Part shown: one piece after another, positions 48,373-64,000 of the stretch
Layout of the letters: each line of letters opens with the position of its first letter
How positions within the stretch are numbered: the first letter of the stretch is position 1
Source of the DNA: Paramecium sonneborni
Lineage: Eukaryota > Ciliophora > Oligohymenophorea > Peniculida > Parameciidae
Direction: 5' to 3'
DNA length: 64,000 nucleotides
NCBI GenBank assembly: GCA_905182985.1
Contig: CAJJDN010000157.1
Span: 33,779 to 97,778 of the forward strand
Made by a program: the position numbers and the translations under genes
Notes under the pieces: generated by a model
Told to the model about the DNA's origin: nothing
What the model saw: the letters and a program-made list of their open reading frames with translations, nothing else
The model's database searches: none

Positions 48373-48472
48373 TACAAATAATAATTAATTATCATTTAAA
48401 TTGATAACATCATTTTAAAATATTTTAATAAATGTTAATAAATGTTTTAAAAATAAAAGTTCTTATAATAAT

Positions 48473-49968
<1,496 letters not shown>

Positions 49969-49969
49969 N

Positions 49970-51192
<1,223 letters not shown>

Positions 51193-52429
51193 TGATTAGA
51201 GTATAAATCCTTATGATTGGGCATAGTAACATCCATCAACAATAAGCAAAGAACTTGAATAATCATTAAAAAGATCGTAGGTGGAAAATTCAATATTTCA
51301 ATTATATTTTATGGTTGCTCCAAATTCTGAGAGATTAAAACGAATATAAGTAGAGGAATAGGATTTAAGAAATAAGATTTCGATTGAAGAAATAGCAGCG
51401 GATGGATTTTTGATGGCTAAAGAGATAATAAATGAATTCAACAAAAAATATGATTATAAATTTGGAATAAAGTTGGGAATAATTTTAGGTTTAATTCGTG
51501 TAGGATTGTATATAAAGATAATGAAACTTTGTGATGAATCAGTAAAGAGCACTGGAATAGTAGTTTAGATGTCGATATTTTCTTTTTTATATTTCAGCAC
51601 ATTAATTTCATTGATGATGTTGACTTACAGAGATTTAAGGAGAAAGGTTTATTCAATGACTCAACTTTCTCATTTGATTTCAGCTGAGAAAGTTGAAACA
51701 TATTAGGAATCAAAGATCTTTCCTACTATAAATTTATTATGTACAGTATCAATATATTCTTGGGTAAATTTGAGAAAGATCTTGATAGATTATGGATTAC
51801 AATTTACAAGAAGACAAACATTCATATTATCGTTCATAATGATAATAAATACAATAATGATGGGTGTAATGACACTTCTCTTTTACATGCAACTTATCCC
51901 TATAAATACCATTTTGTAATAGACAGTAGATTTCTCTATAATAGCTATATTTTCAATTGCTTTAGTATTATAGGGTGCAAGAATCAATGCACATTGGTCA
52001 ATTCACAGAGGATTATTAAGAAAGAATCTCTTTATAATTTAATAATTGGCCTATTAAGTATTTAAGCCTTTGGATTACACATTCAAGGCAGAAGATCCTG
52101 TATTTAATGTATGAATTAATTAAATTAAAGGCTCTTTTGAGATTATTAGATACTGCCTATGCTGAAGTGATCATTAGAGAAGATTCCCTATTAAATTATT
52201 CAATATTTTGCATTCATTCAATACAATATGTGGTAAAGTATAATTTGAATTCAGTTTGATGATTTGGGACATTAAGAGAAATCTTAGCCTTATACTGTGA
52301 TGGGAATAGCAATGACTTATCAATTACTTTTATAAGTTTGTTTGAGTGCATTAGGATTGATCGGAACCTCGGGATTAAATTTTATCTTATAAATTACTAA
52401 ATGATTATAATAATAATATTAAAATTAAA

Positions 52430-54234
52430 ATGTTGGAAGAATAAATACCAGAAGAACTTATTAATGAGTAAATTAGTATGGCTCCTTCTTTATATACTCA
52501 TAGTTCCATTATATAAGATATTTAAAACAAAATGATTTAATCAAGTTCTAAAATCCAAAATGATCCTGTCATTCTAAAGACTTCATTGACGAATGATATT
52601 TTCAAAGAAGATAATTTAGATATCTCATAATTTGATCCAAATAATCCAAAATATAAGAGTAAACCTCATGAAGTCCATTTTTAGATCAATTCATTTATTA
52701 AATATACTATCTTTACATTAATATTTACCATTATTGGACCTTTAGTTATTCCTATTTTTATTTGGACTCATAAATAATTACTCTATAACTTATAGTTAAT
52801 TGGATTTAAATGGATGTGTCTATTCACATATATAAGATATTTTTTAGACTTGATTTTGGCTTTTGGTTTTATATACCATTAAATAAATCAATTTTAAATC
52901 TAATGTATATATACTGATTAAAAATAGTGTTACTTTATTATGTAATCCAAATCTTTTCAGAAATAGTTCTTCAAAATATTATGTTAGCTTTCTATCATCC
53001 TTAAAAGATTGAATTATTAGAAAAATTCCCTCTTGAACTTATATTGAATAAATTAGAAAATTAAATTAATCCATTTCAATGGTGTAAATAGAGTCCAGAA
53101 TTAATTTAATTTGAATTAGAATAATCTGTAAGGAGATTACACATTGAACCTGGATTATTCTTATTTTTCTTTATTGTTTAACCAAATGAAAAAAGAAGAG
53201 ACAAAATTTCTCATAAATTTGAGAATTTGAAGGTGGAAGGTAAGTATGCCGGAAATGGAATTAAAATGGCTATAGAAATCATTTAATATTATAACGAATA
53301 ATCACCCTTATAAAATTACATAGCAGTAGCATCTATTTTCACTATTATTCGACTGTTCATCACAGTCACCTATTCCTTCTTTTAGAAAGCAACTTCAATA
53401 TAGATTGCTATGTTTATAGCTATTACTGTTCTTAATACTATTGGGTATTTTGTTGTAATATCCATCATTTTGATAACTTTTAGAGACTTATAAAGAAAAG
53501 TATTTAGTTTGAATTAACTATCACATCTAATATCTGCTTAACAAGTGGAAGAATATGATGAAACCAAAATATTTCCCACTTTAAATTTCTTATGTGTCTA
53601 ATCCTTGTTTGCATGGTAGAATTTAAGAAAAGTTCTCTTGGATTATGGATTATAGTATTATTAGAGAGAAAATGCAATCATTTCATTTTGCTTAGAAATT
53701 ATATTAGTTTTGGTTCTCTTTGCTATTTTGAATATATTTGATGTAATAAGTTGTTACTCTTTAAGTGATGGTAGTAAGATCTCCCTATTTATATTGATAA
53801 GCTATGATGTGTTAACTATTATGTTTTTATCTATTCTTGTTGTATTTTAGGGAGCACGAATTAATAAACATTTTAAAATTCATTAGACTATGTTAAAGAA
53901 GAATATGTTTACATATCAATAACTATCAACGCAATCATTCATAAAAAAAGAGTTTCATGTTTAACCCTAAGATTTTATGTTTAAATCATTAAAAGCTATA
54001 TTGGACAGAATACAATTCGGAAATTAAAATAACAATTGGTTTTTCTTTTATTCATAATATGTTTTGAATGCTATTGATTAAGCTTATTCAGATCTATGTT
54101 ATGAGGAAGAAAATAGACCATTTACTGTATTGGGAATAGCTATGACATATCGTTTAGCTATTCAATTGATAGCAAGTTTTCTCGGTATCTTGGGAACTAT
54201 TATTATAAGTATATACTTCAATATTGATATATGA
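52430..54234 (+). CDS. multi-pass membrane protein, 593 aa; tandem paralogue
   Basis: ATG 52430, only 25 bp after the stop of its paralogue; TGA 54232-54234; one 23-nt intron (52905-52927) leaves exactly 594 codons. Order and spacing of the membrane segments follow the upstream gene (FTLIFTIIGPLVIPIFI, IRLFITVTYSFF, IGYFVVISIILITFRDL, LEIILVLVLFAILNIF), with conserved FPTLNFLC, NLRKVLLDYGLQYYQRE, FQGARINKHF and the C-terminal PFTVLGIAMTYRL. Overall similarity is low to moderate and intron positions differ, so this is an old tandem duplication. Function unknown. Confidence 0.82.
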
Positions 54235-54554
54235 ATATATGTATTGTATTAATCATTCCTTTTTCTAACTAAACAGAGATTTCCACTTCCATTAGAATAT
54301 ATATTAAAATTCTAATTTGTAGAAAGAGTGAATATTTGAGTTAAATAGTAGTTGTCTTTGCTCTTGGGTTTCATGTTTATGGTTAGCAAAAGGGATATGA
54401 ATACTATTTGTAAATGATCTAATAATAAATCTCAATCTGGAATATGAAAAAATAGAAGAAAGTCTAATTAGAAGCAGATGGATCATTTTAAATAAGTGTG
54501 AGAGTGTTAGGATTTTATAGTGATATGTATAAGGATAAGAAGAAAGGGAATTGA
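54231..54554 (+). CDS. doubtful small protein, up to 107 aa
   Basis: A plus-strand frame ends AT TGA 54552-54554 with protein-like text (QLEADGSFQISVRVLGFYSD, then MYKDKKKGN). The frame opens at an ATG at 54231 that overlaps the stop of the previous gene by four bases, which is unusual for a nuclear gene. A later ATG near 54411 (MIQQQISIWNMKKQ) is possible. The minus strand also has an open frame here. It may be a real small gene with a short upstream intron, or chance. Confidence 0.35.
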
Positions 54555-54674
54555 TTTAATAATTATTAATTCCAAAAGAATAAATTAAATTAATTAATTA
54601 CACGTTAAAGAATTTCTAGAAGAATTCTCTTTCTATATAAATTGATTATACACATCATTTAGAAATAAAATATT

Positions 54675-56701
<2,027 letters not shown>

Positions 56702-56814
56702 TTTAATATGTGCAATATTTATTTTAATGAAAGTTTTATTTCAAATTTCCTTCATTTCTTTACTAATAACTACTTGCTATGCATTCAATATACATGAATA
56801 TGCTGCTATGTTAN

Positions 56815-58171
56815 GATTGATTGATCACTTCATAAAGTTAGTTTAAAAGAAGTACGGAAAGGATGTATCAGGAGATAAGAGAGCTATTTAAAAGTTAAAG
56901 AGAGAATGTGAGAAGGCTAAGAGAAGATTGTCTGCAGCTTAAGAAGCAAAAGTAGAAATCGAAGATTTAGTTGAAGGATTAGATTTTAGTGAAGTATTGA
57001 CTAGAGCTAAATTCGAAGAGTTGAATAGTGATTTATTCAAAAAGACAATAGAACCAATGTAGACAGCATTGAATGATTCAGGATTGAAGAAGAGTTAAAT
57101 AGATGAAATAGTTTTAGTTGGTGGTTCATCTCGTATTCCAAAGGTAAGATAGCTTGTAAAAGAATTCTTCGAAGGAAAGGATCCAAATACAGGTATCAAT
57201 CCAGATGAAGCTATTTGTTATGGTGCTGCAATTTAAGGAGGTTTGATTTGTGGTGAAAAATCTGATTCTACTGATGGTATTGTTGTTATTGATGCAACAC
57301 CATTGAGTTTGGGTATTGAAACTGTTGGAGGAGTCATGAATAAGATCATTCCTAAGGGTTCTTTTATTCCAACTAAGAAATCATAAGTGTTTACTACTTA
57401 TGTTGATAATTAAACTACTGTTACTATCACTGTTTTTGAAGGAGAAAGACCTTTGGTTAAAGATAATCATAAATTGGGTTAATTTGATTTAACTGATATT
57501 CCAAAGATGCCTAAAGGATAACCTTAAATTGAAGTCACTTTTGAAATTGATGAAGATGGTATCTTATCTGTCTCTGCATCTGAATAATCAACTGGAAAGA
57601 AGAATCAAATTCAAATCACTTCTGATAATAAATTAACTAAAGAAGAAATCGATAGAATGATTAAGGAAGCTGAATAATTTGCTGAAGAAGACAAAATTGC
57701 TAAAGAAAAAATTGATGCCAAAAATAGTTTGGATTCTTATATTTATTCTATCAAAAATCAAATTGAAGATGAGGTATATTTTATAATTATATATTTTAGA
57801 AAAAATTAGCTAAACATTTGACTGAAGAATAAAAATAAACTTTGAAAGATGCTGTTCAAAAGAGTGAAGATTGGATGAGAAAAGATGAAGCCAATTATGA
57901 TAAGGAAGATTATGAAGGAGAATTAAAAGATTTATAAAAGTAATATAATTATTCCTAAATTTTAGAGTATGTGACCCAATCATTCAAGAAGCTTAAAAGA
58001 AGAAAGATGAAAATAAAGATAGTGAAGATGATGCTGATGATACAAAAACTGATTTATGATTTAATATGTGCAATATTTATTTTAATGAAAGTTTTATTTC
58101 AAATTTCCTTCATTTCTTTACTAATAACTACTTGCTATGCATTCAATATACATGAATATGCTGCTATGTTA
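56815..58171. repeat. duplicated contig end, copy 2
   Basis: Second copy of 55457-56813. It starts in the middle of the Hsp70 ATPase domain, so 56815-58059 is a headless duplicate of the chaperone gene and not a second Hsp70. Confidence 0.9.
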
Positions 58172-59004
58172 CCAGGTTTGAAACTACCTCAAAATACAAA
58201 AACTCGAGTATTGGTGATAGATACTTTTGAAGACTTTTTATGGGCTAATCTGTATGTAGGGTATTTAGAAGTATATATGGATATAGACTTTTCTATTACT
58301 TTTCATATTTAGCAACAGGTGCAGCTTTGGAATTCACAAATCCAATACCAAAATCTGCATTTAGAATGAAGAACATGAAACTTGAAATACGTAGAGGAGT
58401 ATAAGCTTTATTTTGGGTATTGTTATCTGCAACAATATTTATGTGGAAAATTGAACCATTAACACCTTATTATGGTTATTATGAAACACATGATTTTGGA
58501 TTGAAAGAATGGTTAATAGGACTTTTTGTGTATATTAATTTTATAATAATTAGATATTCAATTGGATTTGATTTCTACTTCTATGTTACACATATAATTC
58601 TTCATCAACCATTCTTTTGGAAGTATATTCATAAATAACATCATGAATTCATTGAACCAACTGCATTTGCATAAGATGCAGTTCATCCAATAGAAGCTAT
58701 AGTATAAGGTCCATTAGGACATTTCTTCCCATGTTTATTCTATCCAATTCCACCTGTTTGGCATCAGTAATAGATATAATTTATATATAATAGTTTTTTT
58801 GGTTTTTTAACTGCTGTTTATGCTTAAGCTGCTCATGATGGAAGATGGGATCCATTTGGACACATTAATCATCATTTCTATGTTACCTGTAATTATGGAA
58901 TTTGGGGTGTATGTGATAGAATATTTTAAACTAATCATTCTTCATCTAGATTTCCTGTAAGATATGTTCCTAGTTGGGAAAAAGATGCTAAAAAAATAAA
59001 ATGA
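58085..59004 (+). CDS. fatty-acid hydroxylase/sterol desaturase family membrane enzyme, 285 aa
   Basis: ATG 58085, TGA 59002-59004; introns 58252-58286 (35 nt) and 58767-58793 (27 nt, in frame) leave 286 codons. It begins with a signal-like hydrophobic stretch (MKVLFQISFISLLITTCYA). Further hydrophobic segments surround the His clusters that bind the di-iron centre: IILHQPFFWKYIHKQHHEF, the VHPIEAIVQGPLGHFF segment, and HDGRWDPFGHINHHFYVTCN. This His pattern defines the superfamily of C-4/C-5 sterol oxidases and sphingolipid or alkylglycerol hydroxylases, which act in the ER membrane with O2. Substrate cannot be told from sequence alone. It follows the ER chaperone gene but probably without functional linkage. 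Confidence 0.88.
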
Positions 59005-59036
59005 ACAAATTATAAATAATTCATAATAATAAATCA

Positions 59037-60263
59037 TCAACATTCCTTTAATCCATTCATATTTATTAATTCTATTGTTCCTATCTAATATTCTTAATCT
59101 TTATTCATTGTATTATAAGTTATATCTACTTCATTAGATAAATATCCATCCTTCTAAAATATAAATATTCCATTAAATTATCCATTTATCAATGGATTCT
59201 CAGCATATAAATTAAAATATCCATCCTTATCACTCAATGTTGAATTTATCAATTATTTCTAAGTGAATTCGATATAATATAAAATCTTAACATCAGATAT
59301 TGCATCCATAACTCTATCTATACATGATAAACTTTCCATCTCTAATACTCTCCCTGTGAATTTTGTACTTGATAAAACCTTTTTCTTTTTTATTTCTTAA
59401 GGACTGAAACCCATATCTGTTGTTATATTTGCTTCCTCTTTTACTTTTATTATTGAATACAATATTCCACAATTTGGATTCATTGCCATTATACCACAAG
59501 TGTACTAATATCCAACTTTGAATGCTTAATCTAATTTTATCTAATTAATATCCTTCTATGTCATAAATTAATCCTTGTATTCTATTCCACATGAAAAAGA
59601 TATCTATACTGCATTCTTATTCTATATCTTTGTTTCATTTTATTAACAATTCCTATTGATATTTATTTATAAATTAACAACATAGTAATTTGGTTTCAAT
59701 TCTATCTATCCAATATCTGCAATATATTGATCAAATAATTAAACAATTAATTATTAAGATAAATAACCCTATAAATTAATTGATATTGATGCTTAATATA
59801 TTAACAATTTCATTAACTTATTTTAAGCTAAAAAACATCCATCCTCTCCTGTCTTCACTTCCTATATATCTAATAATGTTGGTTAATCATATATTATTTT
59901 TATACTACTATCAGAAACTGCTTATAAATTATCACTTTTTATTATACAACCTGTAATACTAGTTTTCACACTCTTTTTATTGTCTAATATTATTATCCCT
60001 AAATCTATAGGACAATCAGATCTCTTTATATTCATTTACATTTTATATTAATCTGCTAAATTAAAACTTAACTCTCCTTCTACTGTATTATTATCTATCT
60101 CTAATTCAAATTCTCCTTATTTATTACTAATCGTTTCACTCTTTTTGAATGAAACTACTACATTATTTGCAGGAAAAGATTTTCGAGTCTACAATATCCC
60201 CCTTATCTTACATCCATTTGATTTCAAAACTAATAAATAAATCAAAATTTTATATATTATCAT
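59037..60263 (-). CDS. secreted protein with carboxypeptidase-regulatory-like repeats, 408 aa
   Basis: An intronless frame of 409 codons, ATG 60263 to TGA 59037-59039. The N terminus MIIYKILIYLLVLKSNG is a signal peptide. The body is beta-rich, with at least three units of the CarboxypepD_reg type: strand, variable loop, then a turn resembling NKQGEFELEI, GEDGCFLAQ or LSDKDGYFNLYAENP. Several Cys residues (CPIDLG, ITGCIIK, NRNCQQ, FSCGIEY, YTCGIMAMNPNCG) suggest disulfides. There is no membrane segment after the signal, so it is probably secreted or luminal. The biological role is unknown. It converges on the hydroxylase gene with a 32-bp spacer. Confidence 0.78.
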
Positions 60264-60311
60264 TATTATAAATGTTTAATATATTTATTGTATTTATTAT
60301 CTTAAATATTC

Positions 60312-62540
60312 TCAACTATTCTTTGGTGTCTTTTGAGTTGAATTTATTACTTAACTTTTGTAGATGTTCTCATGTAAACTCTTATTCCTTTCAGAAAAGC
60401 TTAAATATTCTGTTAGAGTGGAGGGTTTTTTTAAAACTTATTAATCGTTGGTATAATAAGAGGATATATATAATGAATTATAAATCGGATCTGCTCGAGG
60501 TACAGGTAGTCCACTTTTTGATTCATCTTCACATGTTTTAATTTTTGATGAATTTAATTAATTTAATTAGCTTTCGCTTTATTAATATTTATGTACAAAT
60601 GGAAGTTATTTTTCGCTCTATTCACGAAATATACTAGGAGGAGTTTAATCTGGATAAATATTATTTGACTTATTTGTTTGATTTACTCTATATTTTGAAT
60701 TATTTGTTTGAGTTACTTTTATATTAGCTTGATCTTCATTATTTTATTGTTTTGATGAATTTTAGTTTTAAGTTATTTTATATCTTCTTTTTTAAAACGA
60801 TTATTAAATATCTTAATTTTGATACTCTTAATTCTATTATTATTTTTAAACTTAATCTTAAATTTATTTATGCATTTTTTATTCTTAATTTTATTATTCC
60901 ACAGCTATTGATTATTAAGATTCCGTTTTGGATGTTATATTATTTAAGTTTTCCAATTATTAAGCCTATTAGTTTATTTCTGTTAAAATAATTTTTTATT
61001 AATCTAAATATCCTTTTGATTTTGTTTAGGTCTATTAAATCAATTATGATTGAAAATCTTAAACTTCCTTATGTCTTTGAATGGATTATTAATTTTGAGC
61101 GTTTATAAGATTTTCTATCAATTATTTTTGTTACTTGAATTCATTATTGTAATTGATATCATTTAACTTTTTTAATAAATCTTAAATAAACTATAATTGT
61201 TAAACAGATTATTTAGATTATTAATTTTAATTAGAAATAATCACATCTAAAGATGATTTCATTTATTTAAATTAATTTTCTTTGCTTAAATCTTTTATGA
61301 TATCCTCTTGGTTAAGTATTTTTCTATTTAATTATGAAATTTAAGTTTGAAGCTTGGATCTCTCCTATTCTAAATTTAGTTTTATATCATCTATTAATTA
61401 ACATTTTGATAATAAATCTTTCTTGCTATTTTTTAAATCTAATTCCATCTTTTCTATGAATCCTTAATAAGTTGCCTAAAATTATTAATTAATCTATTCT
61501 TTTGTTCTTGAAATTAATTTACCATTTAATAATATGTCTTGAGAAACAGCTTCCTCTTCAATCTCATTAAACTTTTATTGAGTATGTTATTCAATTAAAA
61601 ATAAATTAATTAGAATAGAATTTGATTCTTCTTATATATCTTTATGTGCATTCCAAATATATTCAAAATGTTTATCAACTTATAATAATATTTCATTCTA
61701 TTTTTATGCATTAAGATCAATAATGAATTTTTTTTTATCTTCAATATCTTTCTATATTTCTTCAACCAATTTTCCAAATTATTTAAATTCGTGGCAATTA
61801 TGATCTTATTTCATACACTTTTTACAATAAAGTTTCTGATTATCTTTACTTAAACAATCAGGATGAATACAAATATATTTATTCTTTTTTTTATGGATTT
61901 AACATACTACTATATCTACTTGAGAAATAATAGAATTTAATTAATAATTAGTTTTTTCAAGATTCAAAATCTTTGAAAATATTAGATTATTGTTAGTTAA
62001 TTATTCAGTCCTATAATCTAATTTCATAATCTCTTGTTTTCTATTTCTGTTAAATAATTTTTTTTTTCTCTCATAATTTTATTGAATCGTATTATTAATA
62101 TTGAGATGGAAAAATAATAATAAATCTATTGTCGGATTTTAGAGAACTGTCTAAGCCTATTTAATATTATCTATCAAAATAGAGTTAGCACTTTCTATTT
62201 ACTCTTTTAGAAGCTTTTTTTGATTTCCATGCCATTAAAATATTTTATTGAAGATATGTTCAAGATCTTGTTCATACATTTATTATAATTCTTGATTGTC
62301 TTTTAAACATTATTCCTAAAATTTGATATACTCTTTTGATTTTTCAATAGCTGACCCTTGTAAATCATTTTTAGTTAAGGGCTTATGCTTAGAAATTTCA
62401 TTTTTAGCATGCTAGTCTACGTAACATCTGAAGCAAATTAATTAGTTATTTTAAGGTTTAATACATCCTGCAGAAGGACAGATGTGTTATGCCTCTTCCT
62501 TTTAACAAATTTAGCAATACTAGATTTTTTATTTAGACAT
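60312..62540 (-). CDS. B-box zinc-finger coiled-coil protein, 742 aa
   Basis: One intronless frame of 743 codons, ATG 62540 to TGA 60312-60314. It starts MSKQKIQYCQICQKEEAQHI. Zinc-finger-like region 1 spans residues about 9-55 (CQIC, CPSAGC, CFRCYVDQH). A second B-box-like region lies near residues 215-270 (VVCQIHKKKNKYICIH, CKKCMKQDHNCHEF). After that come about 350 residues of coiled coil rich in Gln, Glu, Lys and Leu (KQFGKLVEEIQKDIEDKKKF, SKLQTQISQLNRKILNQ), and a disordered basic tail ending NSTQKTPKNS. TRIM-like order without a RING finger. A long open frame on the opposite strand (about 60272-61137) is its shadow. Confidence 0.82.
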
Positions 62541-62710
62541 ACAATAAAAATTATTAATCAGCACCTCAAATATCTTATTTTTAATAGAGCAATAATTATA
62601 ATAAACTTAATTAAAATTTAAATAAATTACTTTTTCTCATATAATTAAAAAAAATTATATGATTTTTAAGGCAAACAAATAGAACAAGAAGCTAAAAATA
62701 CTTTAAATAT
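61622..62710. repeat. duplicated contig end, copy 1 (joined by N at 62711)
   Basis: 1089 nt repeated at 62712-63800. It contains the 5' half of the B-box protein gene and its upstream region. Confidence 0.9.
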
Positions 62711-62711
62711 N

Positions 62712-63800
62712 TTGATTCTTCTTATATATCTTTATGTGCATTCCAAATATATTCAAAATGTTTATCAACTTATAATAATATTTCATTCTATTTTTATGCA
62801 TTAAGATCAATAATGAATTTTTTTTTATCTTCAATATCTTTCTATATTTCTTCAACCAATTTTCCAAATTATTTAAATTCGTGGCAATTATGATCTTATT
62901 TCATACACTTTTTACAATAAAGTTTCTGATTATCTTTACTTAAACAATCAGGATGAATACAAATATATTTATTCTTTTTTTTATGGATTTAACATACTAC
63001 TATATCTACTTGAGAAATAATAGAATTTAATTAATAATTAGTTTTTTCAAGATTCAAAATCTTTGAAAATATTAGATTATTGTTAGTTAATTATTCAGTC
63101 CTATAATCTAATTTCATAATCTCTTGTTTTCTATTTCTGTTAAATAATTTTTTTTTTCTCTCATAATTTTATTGAATCGTATTATTAATATTGAGATGGA
63201 AAAATAATAATAAATCTATTGTCGGATTTTAGAGAACTGTCTAAGCCTATTTAATATTATCTATCAAAATAGAGTTAGCACTTTCTATTTACTCTTTTAG
63301 AAGCTTTTTTTGATTTCCATGCCATTAAAATATTTTATTGAAGATATGTTCAAGATCTTGTTCATACATTTATTATAATTCTTGATTGTCTTTTAAACAT
63401 TATTCCTAAAATTTGATATACTCTTTTGATTTTTCAATAGCTGACCCTTGTAAATCATTTTTAGTTAAGGGCTTATGCTTAGAAATTTCATTTTTAGCAT
63501 GCTAGTCTACGTAACATCTGAAGCAAATTAATTAGTTATTTTAAGGTTTAATACATCCTGCAGAAGGACAGATGTGTTATGCCTCTTCCTTTTAACAAAT
63601 TTAGCAATACTAGATTTTTTATTTAGACATACAATAAAAATTATTAATCAGCACCTCAAATATCTTATTTTTAATAGAGCAATAATTATAATAAACTTAA
63701 TTAAAATTTAAATAAATTACTTTTTCTCATATAATTAAAAAAAATTATATGATTTTTAAGGCAAACAAATAGAACAAGAAGCTAAAAATACTTTAAATAT
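62712..63800. repeat. duplicated contig end, copy 2, with truncated B-box gene
   Basis: Second copy of 61622-62710. The minus-strand piece 62712-63630 is the N-terminal part of the B-box gene cut off at the N; it is not a separate gene. Confidence 0.9.
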
Positions 63801-63851
63801 TTAATGTAAAATTAATAATTTTCTTCAATAAGTATTAATAAAGTATTCAAA

Positions 63852-64000
63852 TCATCCCTTTAATGTTTTATTTATTATATTTGTATGAATATGATCCTTT
63901 CTTTAAAATGAATTTTGACTTATTTATTTCTAATTTTCTGTATTTAATCTCTTTGGCAAAAATTTATCATCTAAGAATTTATTTAAGTTATCTTAAGCTA
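63852..64000 (-). CDS. 3' end of a further gene, cut by the window edge
   Basis: The minus strand is open from the right edge to TGA at 63852-63854 and reads like a protein C terminus (DNLNKFLDDKFLPKRLNTEN, then KQISQNSFQRKDHIHTN and NKTLKG). It is hydrophilic and basic with no recognisable domain. The start lies beyond 64000. A chance open frame is possible but the composition argues for a real gene. Confidence 0.5.

Noticed and set aside
56815..58059. A second Hsp70 gene
   Set aside because: It is an exact copy of the 3' part of 54675-56701 beginning at an N; it has no start and belongs to a contig-overlap artefact.
60272..61137. Plus-strand hydrophobic protein of about 288 codons
   Set aside because: Antisense of the C-terminal part of the B-box coiled-coil gene, whose 743-codon intronless frame is far more protein-like.

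Overview
This window looks like Paramecium macronuclear DNA. It is very AT-rich. Genes read as long proteins only if TAA and TAG mean glutamine and TGA is the single stop. Introns are tiny (20-35 nt, GT...AG), and genes lie tens of bases apart on both strands. In about twenty genes, removing such introns gives a reading frame that closes exactly, with a length divisible by three. Read with the standard code, every gene looks shattered.

The largest structural feature is technical. Single N bases at 1377, 26236, 49969, 56814 and 62711 are each flanked by direct copies of 1.1-1.36 kb that look identical (120-1376/1378-2634; 24910-26235/26237-27562; 48746-49968/49970-51192; 55457-56813/56815-58171; 61622-62710/62712-63800). 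These look like overlapping contig ends that were joined instead of merged. Every gene repeated across an N should be counted once. Collapsing the copies gives about 57.7 kb.

Layout. 1-2.7 kb: a small minus-strand gene and an unclear plus-strand coding stretch. 2.7-11.3 kb: a giant secreted or surface protein (about 2848 aa) with Cys-rich and beta-helix-like repeats and a C-terminal membrane domain. 12-32 kb: a dispersed paralogue family (four full genes at 12.2, 20.4, 22.2 and 31.1 kb and a relic at 21.7 kb). Between these lie a coiled-coil protein, a small MGC-starting protein, a Gly/Gln-repeat secreted protein, a multi-pass membrane protein and two loci whose exon structure I could not resolve. 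33-41 kb: Cys-rich membrane protein, Romo1/Mgr2-like protein, L-asparaginase with ankyrin repeats, a 795-aa membrane protein, and a YANK-like AGC kinase. 42-49 kb: a basic protein, a dual-specificity phosphatase, a coiled-coil protein, a FAIM-like protein with a polyQ/endocytic-motif tail, an IQ-motif protein, a RING-H2 membrane protein and an Arf GTPase. 49-54 kb: two tandem paralogous membrane proteins. 54-64 kb: BiP-type Hsp70, a fatty-acid-hydroxylase-family enzyme, a secreted protein with carboxypeptidase-regulatory-like repeats, a B-box coiled-coil protein, and the 3' end of one more gene at the right edge.

There is no operon or pathway cluster. The items most worth following up are the four-gene family, which has degenerate kinase-like motifs and a hypervariable block; the FAIM/endocytic-adaptor architecture; and the TAA/TAG-encoded Gln repeats. 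All functions are inferred from motifs read by eye; no database search was possible.
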